The notes beneath the pieces are model-generated. The model did not search any database, was not told the origin of the DNA, and worked only from the letters and a program-made list of their open reading frames with translations. Below, one piece after another: positions 54,873 to 64,000 of a stretch of 64,000 nt of DNA (position 1 is the stretch's first letter; every line of letters begins with the position of its first letter). The translations under genes were made by a program, and so were the position numbers. The stretch lies in the NCBI RefSeq assembly GCF_003605645.1, contig NZ_QVMU01000008.1, forward strand, positions 1 to 64,000, in the 5' to 3' direction. This DNA comes from Vibrio sinensis (GTDB lineage: Bacteria; Pseudomonadota; Gammaproteobacteria; Enterobacterales; Vibrionaceae).

Positions 54873-57284
54873 ATGATTCAACGTTCAATAAAATTACAAA
54901 TTATGATTGCCAGTGGCATCATTTTTTCTCTAGTTGCTACTTTTACACTCACACATTTCCATTACAAAGATATGGAAATGGAGTTACACAATTTACAAAA
55001 TGCCATTTCAGATTCGAAAGTAAATCTACTAAAAATACGCCGGCATGAAAAAGATTTTATGAGCCGTGTCGACCCAAAATATGTTGAAAATCTCCATGCT
55101 GATATTGCCGCATTAAAAAGTAAAGTTCACAATATTCAGGCGTATTTTAATGAGTATGATTTCAATAATAATTACTCTACATCTGAGCTCAATAAAGATA
55201 TAAATGCATATCAAGCAACTTTTGATCAACTTGCACAACAAAAAATTTTTATAGAGGGTACGAATAAAACAGGGTTAATAGAAAAACTTAAAAACTCTTG
55301 GTTTAACTTAAGTAAACGCTCGATTGAAAGTGGTAGTACCGAAGTAATGAAAGAATTACTTACTCTACAAGAGAGCATGTACTATTTTTTGAGAACATTT
55401 AGTAGTGAATCTCTTCAAAATGTTCACAATGGCATATTCAAAGTGTCCACCAAAATTCCATCTGGTCATGAGGAAGTTCAAAGCGCACTCGAGGAATATC
55501 GAAATATTTTTCTCGATCTACAAAATGCATATCAAATTCTGGGATATACCCACCATACAGGCCTACACGGTGAGTTAAGGCGAAACATTCATTCATTTGA
55601 GCGATCCCTTAATATTCTTCACAATGAAGTCCCACAAATAATTAATTCAAAACTTGAAAGCATTGACCATGATAGTCACTTGAGTCTCGGCATCCTTGCT
55701 ATAGCTCTTGCTATAACATTAGGGTTTTCAACTTGGTCTATTACTCGTTTAGAGCGTCGTATGAAGCGTTCAGAGTCACTAGCAACAACCTCAAATAAAG
55801 CTAAAAGTGCATTCCTTGCCAATATGTCTCATGAGATCCGCACACCACTCAATGGGATTATTGGTATGGCACAAATTATTGCAGACACCCGATTAACACC
55901 TAATCAGAGAGAATATTTACACGCAATAGATACATCATCCCAAACACTATTAATGCTCATTAATGATATCCTCGACTTGTCAAAAATTGAATCTGGGCAC
56001 CTCGAAATAACGCCTTACCCATCCCATGTTCGTGATGCCATATTTGATACAGCATCAATGATCTCGGGAAAAGTAAAAGAACAAGATCTATCACTTTATA
56101 TTGACATTGATGCTCAGCTTCCTCATGAAGTAAAAATGGATGAACATCGACTTCGTCAAATATTAATGAACTTAGTATCAAACGCTGTCAAATTTACCCA
56201 ATCTGGAAGTGTTACTTTACAAGTAAAAGCGAAGTTAGACCAAGGCCAAGCATGGCTAACATTCTCTGTCATAGATACTGGGATTGGTATTGATAAAGCC
56301 AAGCAAGACTCTATTTTTGAACCGTTTCAACAAGAAGATGCGTCAATCACTCGACAATTTGGTGGAACAGGACTTGGTTTAAGTATCAGTTCTCAATTGG
56401 TATCAATGATGGGAGGGGAATTGAAATTGAATTCCGTTAAAGACCAAGGAAGCGAATTTTATTTCACATTACCTACTGAAATCATCAAACAAGTTCCAAG
56501 TAAAACCCATATCGCTGAGCATATTAGTATCATAGGGGAAGAAAATCTCATCACTCTATCCCTAAAACAAAACTTAGCATTCTATGGCGTAAATACCATT
56601 ACTATTTTGCAAGACTTGCATCACTTAGTTCAATCTAACATTGTTTTTCTTTTGCATGATGAACATTCCAATACCCATCAAATTTTAGAACAACTACACC
56701 ATCTTGCAGGCACAACGCCCGTCATCATTATTCAAGATTTTGCTACACTGGATATAGATTTTAAGGACCAAGTTGACGGATTTATCAAGTTCCCTATTTT
56801 GGGTTCTCGCTTAATCACTTGCATGGAACAATCAAAAGAAGCGATGCATGAACGTCGATTACATGATGGAAAGAGTGCTGATGATAAACAAGCAATACAA
56901 ATAGAGATAATTAAAGAACGAGTACTCATCGTCGAAGATAACCGTGTAAACCAACAAGTTGTCTCGTTATTTCTAAAGAAAGGAAACTACGAATATGATA
57001 TCGCTAATAATGGTCTAGAAGCATTAACAAAAATTCAACAGGGTGCCAAGTATCAGCTAATGCTGATGGATTGCATGATGCCAGAAATGGATGGATTTAC
57101 TGCGACAAAAGAAATAAGGAAATATGAGCGTGATAATAGCCTCCCAGCAACACCCATTGTTGCTCTTACAGCAAGCGTCCTAGATCAAGATATAAAAAAA
57201 TGCTTCGATGTTGGAATGGATGATTATTTAGCAAAACCACTAAAGAAAGAAAAACTTTATGAAATGGTGAAGAAATACTACTAA
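54873..57284 (+). CDS. Hybrid sensor histidine kinase
   Basis: An 803-residue membrane kinase: helix 1 (about 10-27), periplasmic helical domain (30-270), helix 2 (270-290), HisKA with His320 in NMSHEIRTPLNG, HATPase with FGGTGLGLSIS, a degenerate middle region (550-660) and a C-terminal receiver with Asp733 in LMDCMMPEMDG. It has no HPt domain, so an external HPt is needed to pass phosphate on. Adjacent to a kinase-less sensor and a REC-TPR regulator. Confidence 0.92.
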   Translation: MIQRSIKLQIMIASGIIFSLVATFTLTHFHYKDMEMELHNLQNAISDSKVNLLKIRRHEKDFMSRVDPKYVENLHADIAALKSKVHNIQAYFNEYDFNNNYSTSELNKDINAYQATFDQLAQQKIFIEGTNKTGLIEKLKNSWFNLSKRSIESGSTEVMKELLTLQESMYYFLRTFSSESLQNVHNGIFKVSTKIPSGHEEVQSALEEYRNIFLDLQNAYQILGYTHHTGLHGELRRNIHSFERSLNILHNEVPQIINSKLESIDHDSHLSLGILAIALAITLGFSTWSITRLERRMKRSESLATTSNKAKSAFLANMSHEIRTPLNGIIGMAQIIADTRLTPNQREYLHAIDTSSQTLLMLINDILDLSKIESGHLEITPYPSHVRDAIFDTASMISGKVKEQDLSLYIDIDAQLPHEVKMDEHRLRQILMNLVSNAVKFTQSGSVTLQVKAKLDQGQAWLTFSVIDTGIGIDKAKQDSIFEPFQQEDASITRQFGGTGLGLSISSQLVSMMGGELKLNSVKDQGSEFYFTLPTEIIKQVPSKTHIAEHISIIGEENLITLSLKQNLAFYGVNTITILQDLHHLVQSNIVFLLHDEHSNTHQILEQLHHLAGTTPVIIIQDFATLDIDFKDQVDGFIKFPILGSRLITCMEQSKEAMHERRLHDGKSADDKQAIQIEIIKERVLIVEDNRVNQQVVSLFLKKGNYEYDIANNGLEALTKIQQGAKYQLMLMDCMMPEMDGFTATKEIRKYERDNSLPATPIVALTASVLDQDIKKCFDVGMDDYLAKPLKKEKLYEMVKKYY

Positions 57285-57333
57285 ATCTATACATTTCAAT
57301 AAAAAACAGCTACGTTCATCTATATTATAAGTC

Positions 57334-57360
57334 GGAATCGCCTGCGGGCGTTCCTTTTAT
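57334..57360 (+). terminator. Terminator after the hybrid kinase
   Basis: GGAATCGCC/GGCGTTCC stem with a bulged T and a short GC loop, then TTTTATT. Confidence 0.7.
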
Positions 57361-57533
57361 TAATGAGTCTTCAAATTAAGATTCTCGTTAAATGAGAAAA
57401 TAACAATATAAACTTGTAGAGTTAGTGTTAAATTACTGTAACTTACTGTTTTTAAATGAAATAAGACACATAAAAACAGTTAACCACATGCTATTCCGGT
57501 GGTAAAGTAGGCCTATAAAAGAAAACTATAAAA

Positions 57534-59564
57534 ATGTGGCTTAACTTGAAATACCTTGTACTTATCTTTGCACTGTTAGGATCTTTCTACTCCAATGCAA
57601 ATGTAGAATTTTCTGAAAGTGAAATGACTTATCTGAAAAATAAAAAAGTCCTCGTTGCCGGAGTTTTGAACTACGAATGGTTACCTTACTGGGGTGGCAT
57701 TTCGACACCATCAGGCATTCATCATCAATATTTCTCAGAGCTTGCTGGACGTGCAGGCTTGACGCTTGAGTATAAAGGGTTTGAAAATCGAAATGCTATA
57801 ATTAGAGCCCTCGAGCAAGGTCAAATTGATATCGCTACTGGCATACCATGTACCGAGAAAGCTTGCCAAGACCTTGCTGAAACTCGTCCTCTTTATATGG
57901 CGCATAAAATAGTTTGGCTAAGAAACAAATTAATGAAGGCCGTACCACATAATAATTGGTCTTGGGTCTGTTTAGACAATAGTATTGACTGCGACCTCCT
58001 TAAGACTGCCGGGTATCAGAGTATTCTAAAAGCGGATAGTTTGCGAACGACGGCAAAACTGTTAAAACATAACAGCGCGGATGCAACTATCACTACCCTT
58101 CTAGAACTGAATCAATTTATTGACGATCCTGTTAATTCTGAAGGTGAGATTATCTGGGATCAGCGTCTTGGGCGCATTCCCGTTGGCTTTGTTATGCCGA
58201 AAAGTTCGTCAATACTAAGCAATATTGTGAATAAATACGTCACAGTCTGCACAGCAAAAAGTAAACTACAGATAAACAATGCTCATATGCTTAACGGTGA
58301 AAGTAACTGGTTACTCGCGCGAGAAAGCAAAGACAGTACTACGGTTCGTTATACTATCGAAGACGATATTTTTCCTCTTTCTTACATTGATCCAACTACT
58401 CAGGAAATCTCTGGTTACGTTCATGACATTCTCGATCTATTAGAACGTAAAACTTTGCTCAAATTTGAATATGTTCCAGCTAAAGGTAAAAGCTTAGATG
58501 AAATGCTAAGCAGTGGCGTTGTCGACTTACTTCCTGCACGCTTTATTGTTAATAAAAATAACCAATTTCGTTCAACCAATCCATATACAACTATTTCTCT
58601 AGGCTACGTCGAAACTCGACAGCCCTATGGTGAAAAGAATTTAGGTATCCTCGACCGAACAGGTCAGTTCACGCAAAAATATCTTAGTCAGTTACCGATT
58701 CGAGGCATCACGTTTTTTAACCAAGCACCCGATCTATTAGAAGGGTTACTAAAAGGTGATATAAGTCATGGTGTGCTTGATCTTGATGTTATTGATAACC
58801 ATATCTATCTAAACCAAGGGAGTGTTTTTAAGGTATTGCCGCTTCCAGAACGATACAATATAGATACTCGTTTAACGATGCAGGTGCGCCCAAGCTCAGA
58901 GTTGCTCTACAAAGTACTATCGAGTGGCCTTTCCTTAACGACAAAAAATGAAATCCGGACCTTAAGGAATCAGCATAGCCAAATATTAGTAAATTACGGC
59001 TACAACAAAGACATTGTCATTCACTATACCCTAGTTGCTATCTCTATTTTCATCCTGTTCTTGTTAGGTGCCGCGCTCTCTGTGAGCAAACTTTCCAACC
59101 TATTAAACAAAATGAAAAATAGTCATCACTTGTCTCAAAAAGAAGTATCGATGCTGTCTAACCTTATCAACAGCTTACCAAACTCTGTCTTCATCACTAA
59201 TCAAGACGGAATATTAGTATTTGCTAACCGTAAAGTACAAGAACAGATGATGTTCTGTGAAGAACTACAGTTATGTTGCAAGGATACCGAGTGTCAGATT
59301 TTAGACATTGTCCGAACAATGAGTGTGCCATCGACTCAAATAATCTCTTTAGCGGATTTGGATTGTGGCTTAATGAATCAACAATTACGCTTAACCAAAA
59401 AATCCATTGATTATGATGAACTAGACGGCGTACACTTCATGATTGTTGCTGAGGTGGTAGACATTACAACTGATATTGCTCACGGTCTAGTCGCTGAAAA
59501 TGAGAATAGCAACGAACAATCCACCAATTTAACGCCCCAAACACCATTAAACGTGCCATGTTAA
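57534..59564 (+). CDS. EvgS/BvgS-like sensor without a kinase domain
   Basis: A 676-residue protein with signal peptide (MWLNLKYLVLIFALLGSFYS). Two tandem periplasmic solute-binding (Venus-flytrap) domains (about 30-260 and 270-490) precede a helix (YTLVAISIFILFLLGAALSV, about 497-518) and a PAS-like region (about 535-640; NSVFITNQDGILVFANRKVQ). It then ends after a short low-complexity tail. Neither HisKA nor ATPase follows, unlike EvgS and BvgS. Start of transcription probably lies in the 250-bp gap after the kinase terminator. Confidence 0.83.
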   Translation: MWLNLKYLVLIFALLGSFYSNANVEFSESEMTYLKNKKVLVAGVLNYEWLPYWGGISTPSGIHHQYFSELAGRAGLTLEYKGFENRNAIIRALEQGQIDIATGIPCTEKACQDLAETRPLYMAHKIVWLRNKLMKAVPHNNWSWVCLDNSIDCDLLKTAGYQSILKADSLRTTAKLLKHNSADATITTLLELNQFIDDPVNSEGEIIWDQRLGRIPVGFVMPKSSSILSNIVNKYVTVCTAKSKLQINNAHMLNGESNWLLARESKDSTTVRYTIEDDIFPLSYIDPTTQEISGYVHDILDLLERKTLLKFEYVPAKGKSLDEMLSSGVVDLLPARFIVNKNNQFRSTNPYTTISLGYVETRQPYGEKNLGILDRTGQFTQKYLSQLPIRGITFFNQAPDLLEGLLKGDISHGVLDLDVIDNHIYLNQGSVFKVLPLPERYNIDTRLTMQVRPSSELLYKVLSSGLSLTTKNEIRTLRNQHSQILVNYGYNKDIVIHYTLVAISIFILFLLGAALSVSKLSNLLNKMKNSHHLSQKEVSMLSNLINSLPNSVFITNQDGILVFANRKVQEQMMFCEELQLCCKDTECQILDIVRTMSVPSTQIISLADLDCGLMNQQLRLTKKSIDYDELDGVHFMIVAEVVDITTDIAHGLVAENENSNEQSTNLTPQTPLNVPC

Positions 59565-59590
59565 ACATAGGGTACAATTAGACGTCTAGA

Positions 59591-59621
59591 CAGCTCGACC
59601 CTACAGCTTGAGGTCGAGTTG
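59591..59621 (+). promoter_or_regulatory. Hairpin just before the REC-TPR start codon
   Basis: CAGCTCGACC/GGTCGAGTTG forms a 10-bp stem (one G-U) with an 11-base loop, ending five bases before the ATG at 59627. The GAGG that could serve as ribosome site lies in the loop and right arm, so the structure could limit translation. No U-tract follows, which argues against a plain terminator. Confidence 0.5.
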
Positions 59622-59626
59622 CTAGA

Positions 59627-61321
59627 ATGACACCTTTTCACACTTTTAGTTGGACTCTTTCACCGAACAATCCCATGCAGGCATTCTCAGATCTCAAAGT
59701 ACTTATTATCGATGATGCTCCCATCGTTATCGTGACACTCAAGACTATGTTATTGAAACTGGGTTTCAATGATAGAAATGTCACATATACGACCAATCCC
59801 AAAAAAGCTATTGCTATCGCTAAGCAAGAGCTTTTTGATATTATTGTTTGTGATTATAACTTTGGTAATAAGCTCAACGGTAAACAGATATTTGAAGAGT
59901 TAAAACATCATCAATTACTAAAAGACGAATCAGTATTCATTTTAATTACTGGTGACAATTCTTCGGTCGTTGTGCATTCTATTATTGAATTAAAACCAGA
60001 TGATTATTTACTAAAACCATTCAATATATTAAGACTGAGAGAGAGAATATCTTACACTGTAAATAGAAAGCGTGCATTACATCAACTGTATACGGCTGAG
60101 AGAACTCAAGATATACATGATGGTCTTAAGCTTTGTGATGAGCTATTACCTTTTTACCCTCAATACTATTTTGTAATTCAGAAATTCAAAGCTGAATTTT
60201 TAAGTAAACTAAAATATTTTGAACAATCAAAAGTTGTTTACCAAAATATACTCTCTCGTAAAATGTATGACTGGGCCAAAGTTGGTCTTGCAAACTCCTT
60301 GGCCAATCTAGGTAAAATCCAGGATGCAGACCGCATTATCTCAAGCATGCTTAAACAGTCCTCTCGTAATGTAACCGCTCGCGTTGCAGCTGCGAGCATT
60401 AGTTTAATGAACAAAGATATCCCTGATGCGATTCGACATTTAGATCTTGCTAGCAATCTGGTACCAGGAAATTCAGAACGTGAACTTGTGATCGTCAATC
60501 TATGTCTATCTGTAGGTGATAACCTTAATGCGCTTGAGCGCTATCGGGCCTATTTATTATTCAACAAAGATACTTTTCGCAATAATATTTATTCAAAAAT
60601 AAATTTAATTCGAATTCTACTTTACGCTTGTCATAATACAGGAGTAAAAGCAAAAGGTATTTGGCTTAAAGAAGTAAAATCCCTATTAAGTCAAATTGTT
60701 GATTCTAATGAATCTGGACAACTGCATGATGAAATTGAACTGATTATTGCACATATTGCGCTTGAAGAGGGCCACTACTCTATTACTACAGCAAAGTTAA
60801 ATGAAGTTCATAAACGTGGGAACCTTTCTCATTTCTATGGCTTATATCATTTTTCATGGCTATTAAACCTAATGAATTTTGACAGTGAGTTTTCAAAAAT
60901 GGTTTATAAGTGTAGTACGAGTATTTGGAGTAAGGATAGTGAACAAATATACGCCAGCCAAGTCAACATGGTTGAACGCTTACATGAAACCAATATCGAT
61001 AAGTTAAACTGGTTAGAACAACATTATAAGTACATTCATGCCAATAGTATCGACCTAGGTTCATTGCTTGATATCTATATTGAAATCAATCAGCGTTGCC
61101 CTTTTTTACGCACTGTTTCGATCAAGATCGTAAAAATCTTAGCCAAGAAATGGCCGAATAATATGGAGCATGAGCAGGTTCTTGAACTTATTGATAAGTG
61201 TGACAAAGTTATTCGCCAGTTAATGGATGAAAAAGAGCTCCAACAACAAAACTATAATGCAATCTACGAAAAACTAACCAATACAATCCAAATAGAAGAG
61301 ACTGTAATACCGATACATTAG
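59627..61321 (+). CDS. Response regulator with receiver and helical (TPR-like) C-terminal region, second copy
   Basis: A 564-residue REC-TPR protein (phospho-acceptor Asp76 in IIVCDYNFG, Lys in YLLKPF) similar in plan to the one at 26864 and to V. cholerae VieB. Helical TPR-like repeats from about 160 to 340 (ANLGKIQDADRIIS, RHLDLASNLVPGN). It lacks a DNA-binding or c-di-GMP domain, so acts by protein contact. An ATG at 59675 is an alternative start but has no ribosome site. Confidence 0.82.
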   Translation: MTPFHTFSWTLSPNNPMQAFSDLKVLIIDDAPIVIVTLKTMLLKLGFNDRNVTYTTNPKKAIAIAKQELFDIIVCDYNFGNKLNGKQIFEELKHHQLLKDESVFILITGDNSSVVVHSIIELKPDDYLLKPFNILRLRERISYTVNRKRALHQLYTAERTQDIHDGLKLCDELLPFYPQYYFVIQKFKAEFLSKLKYFEQSKVVYQNILSRKMYDWAKVGLANSLANLGKIQDADRIISSMLKQSSRNVTARVAAASISLMNKDIPDAIRHLDLASNLVPGNSERELVIVNLCLSVGDNLNALERYRAYLLFNKDTFRNNIYSKINLIRILLYACHNTGVKAKGIWLKEVKSLLSQIVDSNESGQLHDEIELIIAHIALEEGHYSITTAKLNEVHKRGNLSHFYGLYHFSWLLNLMNFDSEFSKMVYKCSTSIWSKDSEQIYASQVNMVERLHETNIDKLNWLEQHYKYIHANSIDLGSLLDIYIEINQRCPFLRTVSIKIVKILAKKWPNNMEHEQVLELIDKCDKVIRQLMDEKELQQQNYNAIYEKLTNTIQIEETVIPIH

Positions 61322-61340
61322 CCACTGAACAACACTATAT

Positions 61341-61970
61341 TTACTGAACCAAGCCTTTATCTAACGCTAACTTAACCAGTGACGCAGTCGAGGATGCTCC
61401 CAGTTTTTTCTTAATACGTAAACGGTGTGTTTCCACCGTTCTAACGCTAATATGTAAGTTTTCAGCAATCTCTTTATTACAGCAGCCGCTAACAATTGCG
61501 TTAAGAACGTCTGATTCACGCTTAGACAATGTATCATCTCTAGGTTCCGGCACCTCATTGAACTGCTCGAGTAACTTGTCAGATGCTTGGGGGCTAAGGT
61601 AAGAGCGCCCTTGTGCCACTTGATTAATAGCCATTATCAGTTCTTCAGAGCCAACGTCTTTCAGCACGTATCCTTTTGCCCCTGACTTAACCGCACGTAC
61701 AACATAATCTTTACTATCATGCATAGAAAGAATGATCACCGCAGTCGAATTAAGACTTTGGCTTAATCGTTCTAACACTTCTATTCCTGTCATCTCAGGC
61801 ATATTAATATCCAACAACAAGATATCCGGCTTAAGTGACTGGACCGATTTTAATGCCTCAACTCCGGTACCCACACACTCTAAAATAGCTAAGTTATCTT
61901 CACGCTCTAGGCGAGATTTAAGGCCGTCTTGGACTAGCCTATGGTCATCCGCTAATACTAAAGTAATCAT
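61341..61970 (-). CDS. NarL/FixJ-family response regulator
   Basis: A 209-residue regulator: receiver with Asp54 in LLLDINMPEMTG, Lys in YVLKDVG, and LuxR-type HTH (about 145-205: LSKRESDVLNAIVSG, NLHISVRTVETHR). It overlaps the kinase gene by four bases. Probable target is the divergent TRAP transporter operon beginning at 63585. Confidence 0.93.
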   Translation of the reverse strand: MITLVLADDHRLVQDGLKSRLEREDNLAILECVGTGVEALKSVQSLKPDILLLDINMPEMTGIEVLERLSQSLNSTAVIILSMHDSKDYVVRAVKSGAKGYVLKDVGSEELIMAINQVAQGRSYLSPQASDKLLEQFNEVPEPRDDTLSKRESDVLNAIVSGCCNKEIAENLHISVRTVETHRLRIKKKLGASSTASLVKLALDKGLVQ

Positions 61971-63355
61971 ATGAACTCCATTTCTAAATTAACTCGCACT
62001 TCCGTTCCTTGCCCCTCAACGCTCGATACCAATAAGGTTCCACCGATAGCTTGAACCCGCTCTTTCATATTCTGTAACCCCATATGATCATCGACGAACG
62101 GTGAAGACTTCCGCTTAGGTTTAAGGTACTCATACGCAATCCCTTTACCATCATCACTGATAGTCAAAATAAGTAGATGTCCTTCACGCTGAATAATGAC
62201 GTCCGCCCCCTGCGCTTGAGCATGCTTTTCCACATTATGCAAAGCTTCTTGGACGACGCGGTATAGTGTTGTTTCCACTTCAGCCGCCATCTTGATAGCA
62301 TCAATATCATGCTCAAAAAGCAGTTCTAAGTTGGTTCGTGATTGTAAGTCATTTATATATGCTTCTATTCCAGCCACCAGCCCTAAGTCATCCAGTTGGG
62401 GGGGGCGTAGATCTCTTGAGATCCGTCTCAATTCAACAATAGCGTGCTCCATTGCATCTTTACTTGCATTCAGTTCGCGCTGGCGTTGAATTTCATCATG
62501 TTCCTGTTGGGAATTGTCCATTCGATATTTAGCAGCAACCAAAAGCTGATTAACACCATCATGTAGTTCACGCGATACCCGCTTTCGCTCATTCTCTTGG
62601 GAGTCTAAAATTTGCTGATTCAAAATACTCAGTTGTTCATTGGCGAGTTTACGCATGTTCAAGTTTAGCGAGGCCCCTAACCCAGCAATGGCCGACACTG
62701 CGACGAAAACCACAACAAAAAGCGCCGAGGCACTTTTCCCAACGTTGTCATCAAAGCCGCTTTGCATATGCAGCATTTGCCGCTCAATATCATCTAAGTA
62801 GACACCACTACCAACCATCCACTGCCATTTATCCAGTGATACCGCATAGCTTAATTTAGGTAATGGCTCTTTAGCAGAGGGTTTATGCCAAAAATAATCG
62901 ACAAATCCGCCCCCCTCACGAGCAACTCGAATCAGTTCTTGCAGTAACTTTTTTCCATGAGAATCTTCAACCTCCCACCAATTTTTACCCACACGGTTTG
63001 GTTGGTAAGGCAGCACCGTTGCTTCCCCATCCCACGTGTAAGCAAAAAAATAACCATCGCTTCCATACGTGAGCTGACTCAATTTTTTGGCCACAATTTG
63101 TTTAGCGTCCTCTTCACTGAGATTAGGATCTTGGTAATACGGCTCAATGCTTTTAATTGCCAGTTCTACGTACTGTTCCAATTCTTGTTTTTTAGCCGCC
63201 ATGACATTACTACGGGTTAGTAGCATCTCGTCATTAACCAATTGTTTTGCTTGACTAAATAAAATTCCCGCGACGATAACCACGACTAAAATAAGCGGAA
63301 TAATAGAGAGCATTATGATGTGCCTAGTGAGCTTTCGACTATTCACTGTTTCCAT
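61967..63355 (-). CDS. Single-Cache-domain sensor histidine kinase
   Basis: A 462-residue kinase: helix 1 (about 15-35), a periplasmic single-Cache (sCache_2-like) domain (40-190; DGYFFAYTWDGEAT and WQWMVGSGVYLDDI), helix 2 (195-215), HisKA_3 with His265 in ELHDGVNQ and a HATPase. Found next to TRAP transporters in other proteobacteria, where it senses small organic acids; the ligand here is unknown. Confidence 0.92.
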   Translation of the reverse strand: METVNSRKLTRHIIMLSIIPLILVVVIVAGILFSQAKQLVNDEMLLTRSNVMAAKKQELEQYVELAIKSIEPYYQDPNLSEEDAKQIVAKKLSQLTYGSDGYFFAYTWDGEATVLPYQPNRVGKNWWEVEDSHGKKLLQELIRVAREGGGFVDYFWHKPSAKEPLPKLSYAVSLDKWQWMVGSGVYLDDIERQMLHMQSGFDDNVGKSASALFVVVFVAVSAIAGLGASLNLNMRKLANEQLSILNQQILDSQENERKRVSRELHDGVNQLLVAAKYRMDNSQQEHDEIQRQRELNASKDAMEHAIVELRRISRDLRPPQLDDLGLVAGIEAYINDLQSRTNLELLFEHDIDAIKMAAEVETTLYRVVQEALHNVEKHAQAQGADVIIQREGHLLILTISDDGKGIAYEYLKPKRKSSPFVDDHMGLQNMKERVQAIGGTLLVSSVEGQGTEVRVNLEMEFI

Positions 63356-63584
63356 TTCTCCCTTTCTTTCTATCCAATTTTGTACGTAGTAATACGGATA
63401 AGCTCAGCTAAGTTTGCACAAATTACCGAATCAATTTGCGCAGTTTCCCCAATAGATAACTCCAAGCCACATCCCTAGACTGGTTGCAAATGTAACATTA
63501 CGTTAACACCGATAACCGCGCAATGTTCACATTTCTTGTCCTAATTTAGATTACTAAAGGAATGCTTCCCTACAGGAGTTTGCA

Positions 63585-64000
63585 ATGAAGTTCACTAAAA
63601 TCGCCATCGCGACAGCATTAACCCTTTCTGCTAGTGGTATCGCACTAACAGCACAAGCAGCCGATAAAATTCTACTTAAAACCCCTATCGCGTTTGGTAG
63701 CCACCTACCGGCACTTGGTACGCCAATCAAATGGTATGCCGATCATATAACCAAAACTTCTGGCGGTACTATCAAGATGAAGATCTATGAACCAGGAAAG
63801 CTGGTGAACCCTACTGAAATCCTCGATGCGGTTTCAACGGGTAAGGTCAATTCTGGCTATGCAACGGCAGGCTATTGGCAAGGGAAGTTGCCGGCATCAG
63901 CACTATTTTCTGCCGTACCGTTTGGCCCAGAAGCGGGTGAATACATGGCGTGGCTCTATTTCGGCAATGGCCTTAAGTTGTATCAAGAGATGTACGACCA
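63585..64000 (+). CDS. dctP: TRAP transporter solute-binding protein (DctP family), 3' truncated
   Basis: First 138 residues of a DctP-type periplasmic binding protein. A signal peptide ends near AQAAD; KTPIAFGSHLPALGTPIKW and DAVSTGKVNSGY follow the family pattern. ATG six bases after AGGAG. The gene continues past the window. The 229-bp region upstream shared with the kinase gene should hold the promoter. Confidence 0.9.
   Translation, partial: MKFTKIAIATALTLSASGIALTAQAADKILLKTPIAFGSHLPALGTPIKWYADHITKTSGGTIKMKIYEPGKLVNPTEILDAVSTGKVNSGYATAGYWQGKLPASALFSAVPFGPEAGEYMAWLYFGNGLKLYQEMYD

Overview
The window looks like a piece of a Vibrio (Vibrionaceae) chromosome. Support comes from moderate-to-low GC, a Vibrio-type gene set (ravA-viaA, phhA-phhB, an isolated secD-secF pair away from yajC/tgt, cheV, ltaE, TRAP transport) and numerous diguanylate/two-component genes. 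The isolated secDF pair together with phhAB, ravA-viaA and a tRNA-Cys/tRNA-Leu cluster is reminiscent of the smaller Vibrio chromosome; this placement is inference from memory of gene content, not something the sequence proves. No insertion sequence, integrase, CRISPR array or rRNA was seen.

Region 1 (1-28.9 kb) is mostly housekeeping and accessory metabolism. It holds tRNA-Leu(UAA) and tRNA-Cys, the RavA/ViaA ATPase pair, two Nudix hydrolases, threonine aldolase, a small cytochrome c, a parvulin PPIase, CheV, a diguanylate cyclase, a DUF333 lipoprotein, a DUF218 protein, serine dehydratase, a POT-type permease and YjjG. These are followed by a previously untracked 55-residue ORF before elbB, then secDF, two exported or anchored proteins of unknown function, phhA-phhB with a TyrR/PhhR-like box upstream, a methyltransferase, a LysR regulator, a CDF transporter with an altered metal site, and a REC-helical repeat regulator overlapping an HPt gene.

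Region 2 (29.1-61.3 kb) is the striking part: a coherent extracellular-matrix locus. A long minus-strand series (41.7 down to 29.1 kb) encodes a receiver-PP2C phosphatase, a STAS protein, a sugar nucleotidyltransferase, an RsbW-like ATPase, a cellulose-synthase-like membrane glycosyltransferase, three DUF3131 proteins (one membrane anchored, two lipoproteins), an exported helical/Q-rich protein, a GH16 glucanase-like enzyme and a soluble glycosyltransferase. Divergently there is an outer-membrane beta-barrel candidate and a 1591-residue RTX repeat protein. These are followed by an orphan HsdR-N-like nuclease, a type I secretion ABC/HlyD pair with two accessory proteins, a fourth DUF3131 protein, a hybrid histidine kinase, a double Venus-flytrap sensor lacking a kinase, and a second REC-repeat regulator. 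I infer a synthase-dependent exopolysaccharide (possibly a beta-glucan) plus a type I-secreted calcium-binding matrix protein, controlled by partner switching that may act on the synthesis machinery rather than on a sigma factor, because no sigma factor is encoded here.

Region 3 (61.3-64 kb) is a NarL/NarX-like two-component pair with a single-Cache sensor, divergent from a TRAP transporter solute-binding protein that runs off the end of the window.
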